From the NCBI GenBank assembly GCA_951640165.1, contig OX621243.1, positions 3,472,001 through 3,536,000 of the forward strand: a stretch of DNA of 64,000 nt. The letters run 5' to 3'. Both the position numbers and the translations under genes were made by a program. A model generated the notes under the pieces. It did not search any database, had not been told where the DNA came from, and saw only the letters and a program-made list of their open reading frames with translations. This DNA is from Pseudoips prasinana (lineage: Eukaryota > Arthropoda > Insecta > Lepidoptera > Nolidae). This document shows positions 1-11,589 of the stretch, one piece after another (position 1 is the first letter of the stretch; every line of letters begins with the position of its first letter).

Positions 1-1710
1 GTCATCTTGCTTTTTAGTATCTTTAGGTTTATCTTGTAATTGATCATCAGGCTTTTTGTCTTTTGGTTTATCACTTAAAGAATCATCTCCACGTGGTGGA
101 AGTGCAGGAGGGTCTTTTTTACTATCGTCGTCATCTGCCACATCAGCAAGTGGGATATCACCACGCTCCTTGACGCTGATGGAAACTCTTGGTATTTGTT
201 CTTCAAACACCTCAATATTGTCAGGTTCATCAACTTCTTCTTCCGTGATATGTTCTTTGCCATCAATAATTACCACTCGACGAATGATGCGCCTGCGTGT
301 TTTTACAATCCTCTTAGTAACTTGTTGTACAACAGCAGTTACACTCGATGAAGACGTCTGGATCTGAGTAGGAATTTGACCCTCAGCCAGTTGCAGAATG
401 TCTTCGGGTTTCATGTCTTTATCCATAGAGATTACCATATCAGGCGTTGACGTAAATTCTTGAATGGTAACTTCTCCCGTCGGTAAATTTGATAAAAGTT
501 GGCCTTCGTAAAATTTATATTGAGCATGTTGTGTTCCTCCGTCTTCTAAATTCCTAGATGTTGATGCTTGGTTTTCACTTATCGCTAGTTGCGAGTAGAC
601 CTGATCTCCTGATAGTACATGCTGTTCATGCTGTTGACTTTGCAATATTTGTTGCCTTGTCACAAGGGTCTTCCTAATCTTTTTGACAATAATCCTCTTA
701 GTACCATCAGCATCAACCACAACTTCCGTTGTTGTTTGGTCAGGCTCAACCATTACTGTTTCAAACGCTTGAGGTAGGCTGTGTGTGATTTTCAACTGGG
801 AATCCCTATTAAAGTTATCAGCTTGGTAATTGGCATCAACAAACAATGACTTTTCGTCACCACGCTGATCTCTATAAACAGGACGGCTAGCAATTTCAAT
901 GGTTTCGTGGCCATCGGAAATCGTCTGCCTAACCTGAATACTTTCAAGGATTTCTTTTTCTTGGGAATGTGGTTCACTGGTCTGTACTTCTACTTCACAA
1001 GGGGGAGCACAAGTTATGGCAATGTCCTGAGTAGATATCACATCAGGCTGGCATATGATTGACTTGTCACAGACAGATGGTGGTTCAGACATAAGACTCT
1101 TGCCAGTCTGAGTTTCAATAGTAACAGACTCTTTGATAACTTGAACTGGTACTGCAGGTTGACTAGGTTTACTTTCTTGAACCGTTGGAACCTTTTCTTC
1201 CGATGGTTCTTTCGATGGCAGTTTTTCTGAAGCTTCTTGTAGAGATGGTAGTTTTTCAGTAACTTTAACTTCTTCGACGACTTCCTCAGGCATCGATGTT
1301 GAGTCAATGGTCCTGTCAGTTTGTGAGATATCGTCTTCAGCTACTTCAGGTACCGACCTTAGATGTAACAAAACTTGTCGTAACCTTTCTATCTCTATAA
1401 TGACTAGATGTTTCGTTTCCTCTAACGCCTTCTGCATTGCATTCAACTTCACCCTCAAAGATTGACTAGATTCATCTTGACTTATCACAGTTATCGATTT
1501 CAAAATAATTTCGTACTCTTCGTACTCTCTAATATAACGTTCATATATTTCAATATATTTAATAATAACTTCTTCTGTGAGTACTTCAGTCTGGATTGTA
1601 GATTCTTTCAAACCGTTGTTGATTGCTTCTAGCCATTTATCCAGTTTGGCTATTTTCTCTTTCTGTTCTTCAATTTCTTTAGCTTGCCGAACCATCTCGA
1701 TTTTAGCGTC
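1..1710 (-). CDS. Exon continuing off the left edge: helical start then charged linker with an Arg/Lys-rich module
   Basis: Minus-strand exon from acceptor CGAATATTTCAG (before GACGCT), open for 570 codons to the window edge. It begins DAKIEMVRQAKEIEEQKEK and 'IAKLDKWLEAINNGL', a spectrin-like helix with the usual Trp. It becomes acidic and Ser/Pro/Thr-rich, then has a basic module: 'VVVDADGTKRIIVKKIRKTL' and, about 100 residues on, 'VTKRIVKTRRRIIRRVVI' followed by 'DGKEHITEEEVDEP'. It ends in Asp/Lys-rich sequence at the edge. I associate this basic module with insect Msp300/nesprin proteins from memory, which is the main reason for the family call. No KASH or actin-binding domain is reached in this window. 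Confidence 0.88.
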
Positions 1711-2063
1711 CTGAAATATTCGATGTATAGTGTAAGTAAACAAATATATAGGTTTACTAATTATATTAAAACATGTTTAAACGGGTATTCAAGTGTTATT
1801 AAATATTTTACGATAGCGGTTGAGTAGAAATTAAATTCAAATTAGAAGCAAATGTAAAAAATATATTTCCAAAACATGTCCTTCTATTATTTTAATATCT
1901 AACTTTTCTGTGGATTCTATTTATAACTCTCTAAATACTATATAATAATTGAATAAGGTAATGTAATATCCAAAATTATATGGACAAAATAAGAAACTTA
2001 ATTGCTAAAGAAACATCAAATAATAAGTAACCAATCTACATAAAAGTAAGTTACCTTTCTTAC
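1711..2063 (-). other. Intron, 353 bp
   Basis: AT-rich sequence between the donor at 2063 and acceptor at 1711. No repeat family or open frame recognised. Confidence 0.8.
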
Positions 2064-2237
2064 CTGGATGATGTGAAGGCCATCACGTGCCTGCGTAAGT
2101 AGCTTCATGATTCTGCCCTTCATGGAGACCAGATCTTTCAATAGAGACTGCACCTCCTGCTCTGAGCGATACTCCATGATCTTCGATTCTAGAAGATCCG
2201 CTGCTTCTTCACACTTGACTAGAACAGCAATGCCCTC
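2064..2237 (-). CDS. Internal exon, coiled-coil/spectrin-like segment
   Basis: Exon of 174 bp, 58 codons, phase 0/0: acceptor ATTACTATTATTGCAG before GAGGGC, donor GTAAGAAA after ATCCAG. It reads EGIAVLVKCEEAADLLESK, continues with 'SLLKDLVSMKGRIMKLL' and ends QARDGLHIIQ. Regular hydrophobic heptads without Pro support an extended helix. The 9.35-kb intron before it is filled with repeats; the intron after it is 353 bp. Confidence 0.87.
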
Positions 2238-2784
2238 CTGCAATAATAGTAATATATAAGTACAGTTTTTAGCAGCGTATTATTGATCAATAGTTCAAAA
2301 CACTGCGACATCTATGCGCCCATTATAAAATAAGAAAAAAATTGGCTAACAACAACGCTGACAAACAAAAGTTTCTTTTTACTTTGATGTAACAACACTA
2401 AAACCTCTAGCTCGAGAGAAAAAACAAAAGTAAACGCATTGAAGAAAAATTTAGTATATTTATTTGTAGTTTGTATACATTTCCGTATTTATTTATGAAT
2501 AGTATGAACAGTTGCTTTACATATAGCGAATGAACCTATCATCGACAATATCCACATAAAATAAAACGAAAAAATATATTCGAAAAGTGAACAAATTATT
2601 CAAGAAGATAAACCATAGCAAGAGCAAGACTCAAGAAGAATCATGACTCGTGAAACTGATTCATATTGAAGACCACTCACTGCCCTATGATACAACAACT
2701 GCTATACTTATATGCAGTTGATATTAATGATAATACAAATTTGTGGCAAGAAGTGCTGAATTATCTGTTGTCAAAAGTATTATT

Positions 2785-4745
2785 AATATTAATGAAGATA
2801 AAACAAAATTAGAAATTGCGACATTATTTCTCCGTAATCTAAATATAATTGTGAAGTGTTTTCAAGACAATTATGTCATGGCTTATTAAATATATTAATG
2901 TGAACATGTGTGACACGTAGATGTCAATCTACTTCTATTATTCAATACTGCATTACTTCCTGGGGTGGTGCTCCAAAAACATTAATGTTAACCATTGAAC
3001 GTGCCCAAAGAGCAATACTAAAAGTTGCAACTTCTCGACCTTTCCTTTTTCCTACGTGCCTTCTGTATGAAAAATGCAACGTTTTATCTGTCCGCCAACT
3101 ATTTATTAAACGTGCAATTTTAAAACAACACACAACACTCACTTACAATGCTAACCTTACTAACACCAAGAGACGGAAAGATATTATCTGCACTAGTGCA
3201 TCAGAGTCAAAGTTTATTTATACAAACAGATTTTATCCTTTTCTCGGACCATATCTTTACAATAAAATAAATAAGTCACTATCTATATATAACCTTAACA
3301 ATACAAATTGTAAAAAAATAGTCAGCAATTTTTTACAAAAATTGAGCTATGATGAGACTGAGGGATTATTTAGTATTCTAAAATAAGTTAATTTTTTAAA
3401 CATTATATCTTAGGTTTTTGAATTTTTATGTATAATTAAATATTGTTTAAATTTTTAATAAAGAATAAGTATACCCTTTAAGCCGTTAGAACGCCTGTGG
3501 TACAGGTTTAACCTAGTACAGGCACAAATTGTCTATAGCTTAGTATTAATTATTTTTAAAGTAAGTAGATATAATTTTGTACACATTATTTCTTGAATAA
3601 AAATTTTATTATTATTATTATTATAATGGGTGTTAACACCATTACCATGGTGATGGTGAGAGACATTTGATAATATCTATTGCAGTATTAGAAAAAATAT
3701 AGTAACTGTATGTTTATCCGTATAGCTAGAATAGTTTTAATAGCGGAAATAAAATTAAACCTTATTTAAAAAAAAAATCTGCATACGCTGTTTTTATAAA
3801 TGATATGTATCGTAAAATGCACAATTAACAGAGATAAACCACAACTATAAAATGCATCATTGTTACTCCGAAATTTAAATGTACTCGTATTTGTGAAGTG
3901 TGCTCATGACAATTATGTCATTATAAAATATATAAATGTAAACATGACAATTATGTCATTATAAAATATATAAATGTTCACACAAGAAAATCAGCTTAAG
4001 AAATAAAGAAAATAATTAAAATATTGAGTAGTTATGGTTTATGATAGATAATAACTGATTATAAATTGTATGATCATACTAAATAAACAAAATCCAAAAC
4101 TGGAAAATGTGTAATTGTTTCTCCGTAATCTGAAGTACCTATGTAGTCCGTAATATGTAGTTGTTATGTGTGTTCAAGACAATGTCATGGCTTATAAAAT
4201 ACAATATATCATTGTGAACATTTGTTGTTGTAGGAAAATAAGCATACCCTGTTGGTTTAACCCCACTTAAAATCATGAATAATTATTGTTTTTATACAGA
4301 TAAGAATGTTATGTATCACAAAGTTAATAATTAATGGTGATAAACCAAAAATAGAAATTGCGACAATGTTTCTCCTTAATCTAAATGTGTTCATGACAAT
4401 TATGTCATAGCTAATAAGATAGACTTATGTGAACATTTGACACACATTGCCGACATGGGATAAAAATAAGCATACCCTGTTGTTTTACCACCACTTAAAA
4501 TTATGCACAATTATCTTTTATGATAGATAAGAGTGTTATGTATCACAAAATGCATAATAATTAACGGAGATAAACTAAAAATAGAAATTGCGACATTGTT
4601 TATTCGTAATCTAAATGTGCTCATGACGATTATGTCATGGCTAATAAAATATATCTATGTGAACATTAGTCACACATAGTTATGGGGTGAATGGGAAAAT
4701 TATTCATACACTGTTGTTTTATAGCCACTTCAAATTGTGCATACT
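2785..4745. repeat. Degenerate tandem repeat, ~230-bp unit, with LINE fragment between copies
   Basis: The landmark 'GACAATTATGTCAT' or close variants occur at 2866, 3908, 3946, 4178, 4395 and 4625. The last four are 232, 217 and 230 bp apart and are embedded in longer shared sequence ('GAAATTGCGACA', 'TTTCTCCGTAATCTAAAT', 'AATAAGCATACCCTGTTG'). The unit at 2785-2915 is separated from the others by a LINE 3' end at about 2918-3627. Confidence 0.75.
2918..3627 (+). mobile_element. 3' end of a non-LTR retrotransposon (LINE), 5'-truncated
   Basis: An open frame to a stop near 3386 encodes the C-terminal end of a LINE reverse-transcriptase protein: 'YCITSWGGAPKTLML', 'IERAQRAILKVA' and 'LSVRQLFIKRAILKQH' are the recurring 'TYCIxxWGG...ERAQRAxLK' pattern of Jockey/CR1-like elements. 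It is followed by a ~230-bp 3' UTR and ends in an ATT microsatellite, (TTA/ATT)n, near 3610-3627. The 5' truncation is normal for LINE insertions. Only about 150 residues survive, so it is dead. Confidence 0.8.
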
Positions 4746-4819
4746 ATCTGTATTGCATGGGTACTTACGGTATGAAGAGACCTTGGATATTATAAGTATA
4801 AGAACTACAATAGTTTATG

Positions 4820-4970
4820 ACTGGCCTGGGGTCTAGATGTTAGAGAACCTAGCTGTTAAACCAGAGGTCGCGGATTCGATCCCCGTCCAAAACTGTTTGG
4901 ACGATGAGAACGATTATTTATTCGGTGTTATTTATTGAACTGAGTGTAAACGAAGCTCTTTAAATAAATA
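4820..4970 (+). mobile_element. SINE fragment with tRNA-like head
   Basis: 'GGTCTAGATGTTAGAGA' and 'CAGAGGTCGCGGATTCGATC' form A-box/B-box-like blocks of a tRNA-derived SINE. A true tRNA cloverleaf is not present. Confidence 0.55.
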
Positions 4971-5016
4971 AATAATAATCAAAAAGGTTTTTATTCGCGT
5001 AGACTTCTAAAAAGTA
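4971..5016 (-). repeat. Short copy of the LINE-type 3' tail repeat seen at 31.7 and 47.0 kb
   Basis: 'AAAAAGGTTTTTATTCGCGT' followed by 'AGACTTCTAAAAAG' matches the ends of the copies at 31711-31960 and 47003-47365, which carry AATAAA in the sense orientation. Confidence 0.55.
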
Positions 5017-5037
5017 ATATAGTTAAGTACTTACATA

Positions 5038-6040
5038 CTTATATAATTATTATTTATTTTTCTTAACAATCTGCAGGTATGTACAATGAGTTTTATAAAA
5101 AAATATGTTAATATTTTAGTAACACCATTCTAGTTTATTTAAATTAATCATTGGGAAACACGAGGGTTTTATGGTGCTTGAAATCGTGGTATGTTATATA
5201 TTATGTCTTGGGAAAACTAACACCTTGCCGTCTGATTCCAAACTAAGCGGAGCCTGTACTGTGGCGACCAGACAATTGATGAACATACTTATATATTTCT
5301 AAATAGATAAATGAGCTGAATTTAGTTAAACTGATATGTATAGTTTTACACTGATTTTAATGGGACATTTGGTTTTATGGTGATTATTCCTCAATTTTTT
5401 TTATGAAACACATTAGCATGGTCACTACCAAAGTGTCAAATTTGTAGGAGATCGGTTCAGCCGTTCAGGAGGAGTGCGATGAGGAACGAACTACATGAGT
5501 CGCTAAGAAAGTCATTAATGTTATATCTAAATGTTTACATACAATACGTGTAAGTACTTATATATATATATAATATATATATGTATATTGTCTGGAAGAA
5601 ATCGCAGCAGCGATAAGACCACCCATTGTTCTTTAATAACTTTATATTCAATTATCTACTATATAAAAATAAGTCGGGTTTTCCTTCCTGACGCTATAAC
5701 TCCAGAACGCACGAACCGATTTCCACGGTTTTGCATTCGTTAGAAAGGACTCGGGCTCCGTGAGGTTTATAGCAAAGAAAATTTATAAAATTTAACGCGG
5801 GTAACACCGCGGGGCACAGCTAGTTATGCTATATATTGGTGTACAATAAAGAGTATTTTACTTTACTTTACTATAGTTAAGTACTTACATATAGATATAT
5901 TAGTGTGTGTGTTTCCTCATGTTTCCCTAAGATTAATTTAAATAAACTACAATGGTATTACTAAAATATAACATATTGTTTATAAAACTCATTGTAGGTA
6001 CATACCTGCAGAGTTTTAAGGAAAATAAATAATAATTATA
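5038..6040. repeat. Inverted repeat pair, ~125-bp arms at 5038-5165 and 5918-6040
   Basis: The arms share 'GCAGGTATGTAC', 'CAATGAGTTTTATAAA' and 'TAGTTTATTTAAATTAATC' in opposite orientations at roughly 90% identity. The ~750-bp spacer holds other repeats. Confidence 0.7.
5650..5826 (-). repeat. Lepidopteran 'CTAGCTGTGCCCGCG' dispersed element
   Basis: Ends 'CCGCGGGGCACAGCTAGTTA' on the plus strand, the reverse of the head 'TAACTAGCTGTGCCCCGCGG'. The body contains the 'CCGATTTCCACGG' block common to this repeat class. Further copies at 30199, 32316 and 41590. Confidence 0.6.
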
Positions 6041-6220
6041 ATACAGAGCATAGATATAATCAAAATTCTACTTAAAACTACAATGACTCAAGCAGGACAC
6101 ATGAAGGTTGTATGCAGTCATCAGGTTACGAGAATATGTCGTTGGCTCATTCATATATTTACATACAGAGTGTGCTAGGCAATATCACAACGTGTGTACA
6201 GGGTAGACTAAGTACTCCCA

Positions 6221-6241
6221 GGGGGGGGGGGGGGGGGGGGG
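6221..6241 (+). repeat. Poly-G tract, 21 nt
   Basis: Uninterrupted run of 21 G. Such long G runs are rare in AT-rich insect DNA and are a known sequencing and assembly risk. Confidence 0.9.
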
Positions 6242-6257
6242 TAACAACATCACCTAC

Positions 6258-6530
6258 ATTTGACGGGCCTGTTGGCGTGGTTGGTAAATGCTTGCTTTTT
6301 ACGCCGGAGAATGGGTTCGATTCTCACCCAAGACTGAAATTTTTGTGCATGAACATGTCTGTTTGTCCCGAGTCGGGGTGTAATTATCCATGTAAGTATC
6401 AATTTACAAAAAAACGTGGTATATGTTGTGTATCAATATCTGGTTTCAATAGTACAAACTCTGCTTAGTTTGGGATCAGATGGCCGCGTGTCAATAATGT
6501 CCCAAGATATTTATTATTGTTAATATTTAT
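6258..6530 (+). mobile_element. tRNA-derived SINE ('GGGATCAGATGGC' tail family)
   Basis: Head with 'GGCGTGGTTGGTAAATGC' and the B-box-like 'GGGTTCGATTCTCAC'; tail 'CTGCTTAGTTTGGGATCAGA' and 'ATGTCCCAAGATATTTATTA'. Same family at 34775, 35450, 44470, 49085 and 53310. Confidence 0.7.
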
Positions 6531-6867
6531 CTACATTTACAAAGGGTTCAACTCTTTCGGAGCCACCACCAGTTACTTATATATATAATTATATACTTTC
6601 GAATACTAATGTATACTTTCGAAACTATTAATGTATTTTAATAGATATTATATAGTTTCTGACAATGCACCTTCCCTTAATAGTTAATTTGTAGAGATTT
6701 CTGGCGGAAGCCTTTAAAAAAAAAACATTATGGACTGTTCAGTTTATCTCTTAATCTGCCACTACGACGTTTTTACCTCTATGTCAACAAACACCCACAT
6801 TCCCACTAATTCTATTATTAGTGAATGTAAAATGCACGGACGTAAAAATGAATAAGAAAGGTGAAAA

Positions 6868-7145
6868 TGTATAAGATTCTATAACAAACTTCCCAATGAT
6901 ATTAAAGAATTGTCTCCGAATAAGTTTAAAAGAATTATTAAAGCCAAATTGTGTAGCAGGGCATAGGTATTACAAAATTTCTGATTATTTAAGTGACACA
7001 AGTTGGGATTGAGTTGTTCTGAGTCAACACACCTGATTGTAATTAATCTTAAGTACATTTTATTTTAAAAAAGGATTCCTACTGAGTTTTCTGGCAGTGT
7101 TTCTCAGTAGCTGCGACGTCACGCACTGCACGGTAGGGTAAAAAA
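6868..7145 (+). mobile_element. LINE 3' end remnant
   Basis: The frame reads 'RFYNKLPNDIKELSPNKFKR' then a Lys/Cys-rich end and 'YLSDTSWD' before a stop. The 'YNKLP..IK.L....FK' pattern is the usual C-terminal end of Jockey/CR1-type LINE proteins. One frame break lies before the 'YYKISDYL' block. Confidence 0.6.
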
Positions 7146-8040
7146 AAAATGACAATTCCACATACCTAAATGTAAATTTTTGAATTTACTTAAATTTTTT
7201 AATTTTTTTGAATGTAGAATGAAAGTATTATTTACTTTTCTTTATTTTATTGTTTATTATATATGTCGAGAAACAAATACCCATCAATTCCCAATTCAAT
7301 AATTATGGCATCGGATCTCAATACTTAACACTAACTATCTAGATATCTTATGTGAGATTCATACAATTCCATGGCCGGATATACGGACAAAAAGGTAAGA
7401 AATACAACATTATGACAGCGAACACATTGCGCCCTTTGATTACGTATGGATCGAAAATGCATAGAACTTAATTCATCAACATATTATTATATGCGAAGAT
7501 GATCTCAGCAACACATGATCAATATTCCTTCGCTAGACTTAGAACAGATTGCGATAGCATCACGCCTAGAAATAGTCAAAAATAAATTAATAGACCGATT
7601 TCTGAATGAATCTAAAGTTTCTACATTTCTTTCAGATGTATTTTAAATATGGACTTTTGAACGAAATCATGAAATACGTCCTATAAGTAATAATCCCAAA
7701 CTAAACAGATCTTGTACAATAGAAATCAGATAATTGATATACTACATGTACTACTTTTATTTTGTAAATACATACTTATATAGATATTTACACCCAGACA
7801 CAGGTCAAACAGACATATTCATCATCGTCATCATATTAGCCGAAAGATGTCCACTGCTGGACAAAGGCCTCCCCCAAAGATCTTCACAATTGACGGTGAA
7901 AGGGAAGTATTTGCCAAACACGCAAAATGGGCGCGAATAAGTAGTAGAATATTGTATACTAGATTTACAACTTGCGTGGGAAGGTAAACAACTCAACGCC
8001 AAAGTTTTAATTAGAGATTTTATGATACGATTAGGTACAG

Positions 8041-8295
8041 TTACTTATCGTATGAGCAGTGGTTGCCCTAGTGTCAGAGTTGTTCAAGCCACCCATTAGA
8101 CCTCTGACATGGCTTAACAACTGTTGTCTATTGACTACAACCGAGACCGACAGCTTAACGTGCCCTCCTTGAGCACGGAGACGCTCAGAAATTAAACTAA
8201 TTTAGTGGTCACCCATCTATGTACTAACCGCGAGCCTAGGTGCCTAACCTCGCCGATCACTTACGGAACGGTGAGAGAATCTAGCTATGAGAAGC
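8041..8295 (+). mobile_element. Dispersed non-autonomous repeat, family D ('CAGTGGTTGCCCTAGTGTCA')
   Basis: Near-full copy of a ~250-bp repeat with 'CTCTGACATGGCTTAAC', 'GACCGACAGCTTAACGTGCC' and 'CACGGAGACGCTCAGAAATT'. Other copies at 9240 (split), 43115, 54045 and 60815. No coding capacity. Confidence 0.7.
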
Positions 8296-8594
8296 AGTTT
8301 AAATATACTGAAGAACTTAACAATAGTCAGATCTAAACTCATACGAAACGGAACTTACTGGACTTGATACAACAATAAATTTGAATGTAGCCCATTCTGA
8401 TTTACTCATGCACAGAGCCCAACCCCGTGGTAATTTTCTATTGAAGTCTATTGAATAGGCTTCAATAGTTGAAGCGAAATAGGTTGATTATCAAGTATAG
8501 AGAAGCAACAAATAAAAGAGGACAATACATTTAACAAGCATATTCAATGAGCGGCCAATGTGTGCAAACATATTGGCACTTTCTATCCTATCAT

Positions 8595-8800
8595 TCTCGG
8601 GACGACTAGCGACAGGACCGGAAAGAGGTCAGGTACAGGACCGACCATAATATCGCCAATTCCCAGACTCCGCACTGATCCTGTGAAATTATTTTTTATT
8701 TATACAAAAATCCTAAAATCACTTGGCCCGACGCGGGATTCGAACCCAAGACCTCGTTATCTGCGGTTGTACAGGCTACCGCTAGACCAACGGGGCAGTC
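8595..8800 (-). mobile_element. tRNA-derived SINE, family A
   Basis: Minus strand reads 'GTTGGTCTAGCGGTAGCC' (A box) and 'GGGTTCGAATCCCGCGTC' (B box), then a tail with 'CAGTGCGGAGTCTGGGAATT'. Matches copies at 10233, 41868 and 63487. Confidence 0.75.
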
Positions 8801-8961
8801 AAAATTAGAAAATATAATTAGGTCACCAGATAGGTAACATTTAAAATGTTAAAGAGGGGAAATAAATGTATGTATCTCGGGGTCTGTACAAACATGTAAT
8901 TCACAAATAGAATACACACCCAGTCCAGAACACTAAATGGGTTACATAAACAGTTTTACTG

Positions 8962-9180
8962 CACATAGGGCGCAGCGGTTAAAACAGTCGCCTCGCCACA
9001 TCGTGTCCCAAGTTCGTTTCCCGCGCAGGACCACTATTTGTGTGACTCATCAATAGTTGTTCTGAATTTGGATGTACTTAACTGTATGTCCGTCCATTAT
9101 ATGTTTGGAAAGTACCCCGCGACATAGGGATTAATTACCCAAGTTTGGGCGTTGTCTTTTTAAAGACATAAAAAGAAACA
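8962..9180 (+). mobile_element. tRNA-derived SINE, separate family
   Basis: Head 'GGGCGCAGCGGTTAAAACAG' with 'GTCGCCTCGCC' and a degraded B box 'CAAGTTCGTTTCCCGC'. The tail 'ACCCCGCGACATAGGGATTA' is unlike the other SINE families here. Single copy in the window. Confidence 0.55.
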
Positions 9181-9239
9181 CTAAGTGGAGGGAATCCAAA
9201 AAACGAGGATGCTGAGGAAGAAGCGAGGCAACTTCTTTC

Positions 9240-9720
9240 TTCTTGATGGTATGTGCAGTGGTTACCCTGGTGTCATAGTAGTTCAAGCCACTCAGTAACG
9301 ACCGGCTTAACGACTGTTGTCTTACGACATTAATAATAATATAATAATATATAGGGACAATAACACACAGATCATCCTAGCCCCAAACTAAGCAAAGCTT
9401 GTACTATGGGTAACAGGCGACGATATACATACTTATATAGATAGATAAATAGTTATATACACAGAAAACATCCATGACTCAGAAACAAATATTTTTGCTC
9501 ATCACACAAATATTTGCACTAACCGGGATTCGAACACAGGACCACCAGCTTCGTAGGCAGGAGCACTACCAACTAGGCTACGGTGACCGTCTACAGCTTA
9601 ATGTGCCTCCGAAGCACGGAGACGCTCTAAATTAAACCACTTTCAAGGTCACCCATCTATATACTGACCGCGTGCATAGGTGCTTCACCTCGCTGATAAC
9701 TTACGGCTCTATTTGAACAG
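9240..9720 (+). mobile_element. Family D repeat split by a SINE
   Basis: Left half at about 9240-9335 ends '...AACGACTGTTGTCTTACGAC'; right half resumes at about 9593 with 'ACAGCTTAATGTGCC' and 'CACGGAGACGCTCTAAATTA'. The interrupting SINE occupies about 9345-9592. Confidence 0.75.
9345..9592 (-). mobile_element. tRNA-derived SINE, family B, inserted in family D repeat
   Basis: Minus strand reads 'GGTCACCGTAGCCTAGTTGG' and 'TAGTGCTCCTGCC', with the B-box-like 'GTGTTCGAATCCCGG'. The tail ends in an AT-rich tract after 'GATGATCTGTGTGTTATTGT'. Same family at 29347 and 42222. Confidence 0.8.
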
Positions 9721-10232
9721 CTATTTCTAATCAGTATCTTGCTGTTCGGTTAAAGAATGAACACAAACATACCTTTCTATAATTAACACACAAAAACTGC
9801 CCACAAATTAGTTCACGGAAATGCAACACTTCACGAAAAACTATCGATTAAGTATTATAATAAAATCGATTATTATAATAAATCGATTTCATCGTAAAAT
9901 TATTCCCATTCGGATTCGTATATCGTATCGAGCGTAGTGCGTTCGGTCGCTTACTAGCGTGTGAAGCCAAACACTGGCATTATTATTAACTCTCGTGTCG
10001 TAATGCAGGTGACATCATTTGCGAATCAGCACAATATATGGACTAACTCATTGTCAAGGACGCTTCGGGAGATGATAGTACTGTTACGAGACAGAACTAT
10101 ATTAAATCATCATGTCTGAATGGCGTCCACTGCTAGACCAAAGCCTCTCCACAAATATTCACATTGAATTGTGTCCATCATTTGGGGATATGCCATAATC
10201 GGCACACTTGGCGGTTGCAGTATGGTCGTTAT

Positions 10233-10443
10233 AGTGCCACGTTGGTCTAGCGGTAGCGTGTTCACCCGCAGATAACGAGGTCCTGGGTTCAAATCCCGGG
10301 TCGGACCATAAGTGATTATGGGACTTTTCTGTAAAAAGAAAAATTTCTCAGCATCAGCCCAAAGTCTAGGAGTTGGCGGAATTATACCCCCGTGCGTCGG
10401 AGAGCACGTAAAGCCGTCGGTCCTGTGCCTGACCTCACACACA
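10233..10443 (+). mobile_element. tRNA-derived SINE, family A
   Basis: A box 'TTGGTCTAGCGGTAGCGTG' and B box 'TGGGTTCAAATCCCGGGTC', then 'CCAAAGTCTAGGAGTTGGCG' and 'CGTCGGAGAGCACGTAAAGC'. The head resembles a tRNA but continues directly into SINE body, so it is not a tRNA gene. Confidence 0.8.
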
Positions 10444-10539
10444 CTACCATCACACTACCATCTGACTCCAACCTAGACAGAGCCTGTACTATGGCAACCA
10501 GACCACTGATAAATAAACTTATATATTTATAATAGACAT

Positions 10540-10875
10540 GAACTTTATTAACTTTTTGAATAATACAAGTATTTAACTTAACTTAATAACAAAGAACATA
10601 AATAAATTTATGAATATACGTAACTACCTACATTAGAAAGAAAAACTAAATCTACGAAAAAGTAAATTATATACATAAATAAATTAAAACTAACTACAGA
10701 TGGCGCCGTAGTATTCCTCAGAATCGAGGCCATGAGAAAATGTGCCCAGAAGACTGGCTGCATTACCACGTTGTATTGCTAAACTAATTCTTTGGCCAAA
10801 GAAAAAGCCAGCCCTCTGGTCACGGGAAGCGTCAACCAAACGCTTCAAAATCTGGCGATAGAGACACAATTACAT
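10540..10875 (-). mobile_element. LINE 3' end remnant
   Basis: On the minus strand an open frame runs to a TAG near 10696: 'RQILKRLVDASRDQRAGFFF', then 'GQRISLAIQRGNAASLLGTF' and 'GLDSEEYYGAICS'. The 'QR.S.A.QRGNAAS.LGT' block is a familiar C-terminal end of insect non-LTR elements. Its AT-rich 3' UTR runs to about 10540. Confidence 0.65.
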
Positions 10876-11589
10876 CAAGACACTAAACGATTAATCGTAT
10901 TCATCGCAAAATGATTTGTCCTGAATCCGAACCCACGACCTCTGGCTTAGCAGTCAGGGTCACTAACCACAAGAAAGATAGGCCAGTCAAATTCATATCG
11001 AAAGCATTCCCTATCGATTTAAAAGTATAATCAATATCGATTCAAAAACAATGGCGAAATCACCAAACTATAACGAAAACAAAAATATAAAAAAGAAATC
11101 GAATTAAGATTACTCTTTATGATTACTCTATATAAAGGCTGCAGGTGAGCAATATTGATGTCTTATAGCTTATTAATTAATATTTTTTATGAACTGTTTT
11201 GACCACCAAAATAGTTAGAAACCAAAATCATCTGACGATGGGATATTACTTTAGCCATGACCATAATAAATTTCTGAAACCATTTAAAATGAGAAAATTT
11301 CCTGAACAGTGCGATTGAGTAACCTCGTACTCCACCTGCGACTTGACCACACAAGATGCAACAGATGGACGAATTAAGTTTATCTAAAATTATGTGTGAT
11401 TAATAGAGTTCTAGTTTTGTTTATAGAGCAGGCGAAATTTGAAAAATGTACAGATAGATTCTAGCAAAGTTATAGTCTAAACCAATTCACGTTCCAAGAC
11501 ATAGCGATTCTATATTTAACTGTTTGCGTCAGTAGGAATTTGGGTCTGTTATTTCTGATCTGGAATGGATATATACAGTGAAGACTTAC

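Larger units (their letters stand above)
2238..11589 (-). other. Intron, 9.35 kb, repeat-filled
   Basis: Intron of the giant gene. It holds a ~230-bp tandem repeat (2.79-4.75 kb) next to a LINE 3' end, an inverted-repeat pair (5.04-6.04 kb), several SINEs, two further LINE remnants (6.87 and 10.55 kb) and a nested SINE insertion (9.24-9.72 kb). The stretches 7150-8030 and 10880-11589 show nothing I recognise beyond a short dispersed-repeat fragment near 7815-7900. Confidence 0.75.

Noticed and set aside
2910..3386. 158-codon plus-strand frame as a host gene
   Set aside because: Its sequence is the C-terminal end of a LINE protein with a 3' microsatellite, not a host gene.
10240..10310. Apparent tRNA genes (also near 8700, 9500, 29350, 42420 and 63490)
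   Set aside because: A and B boxes are present but acceptor stems do not close and each runs into a shared SINE body.
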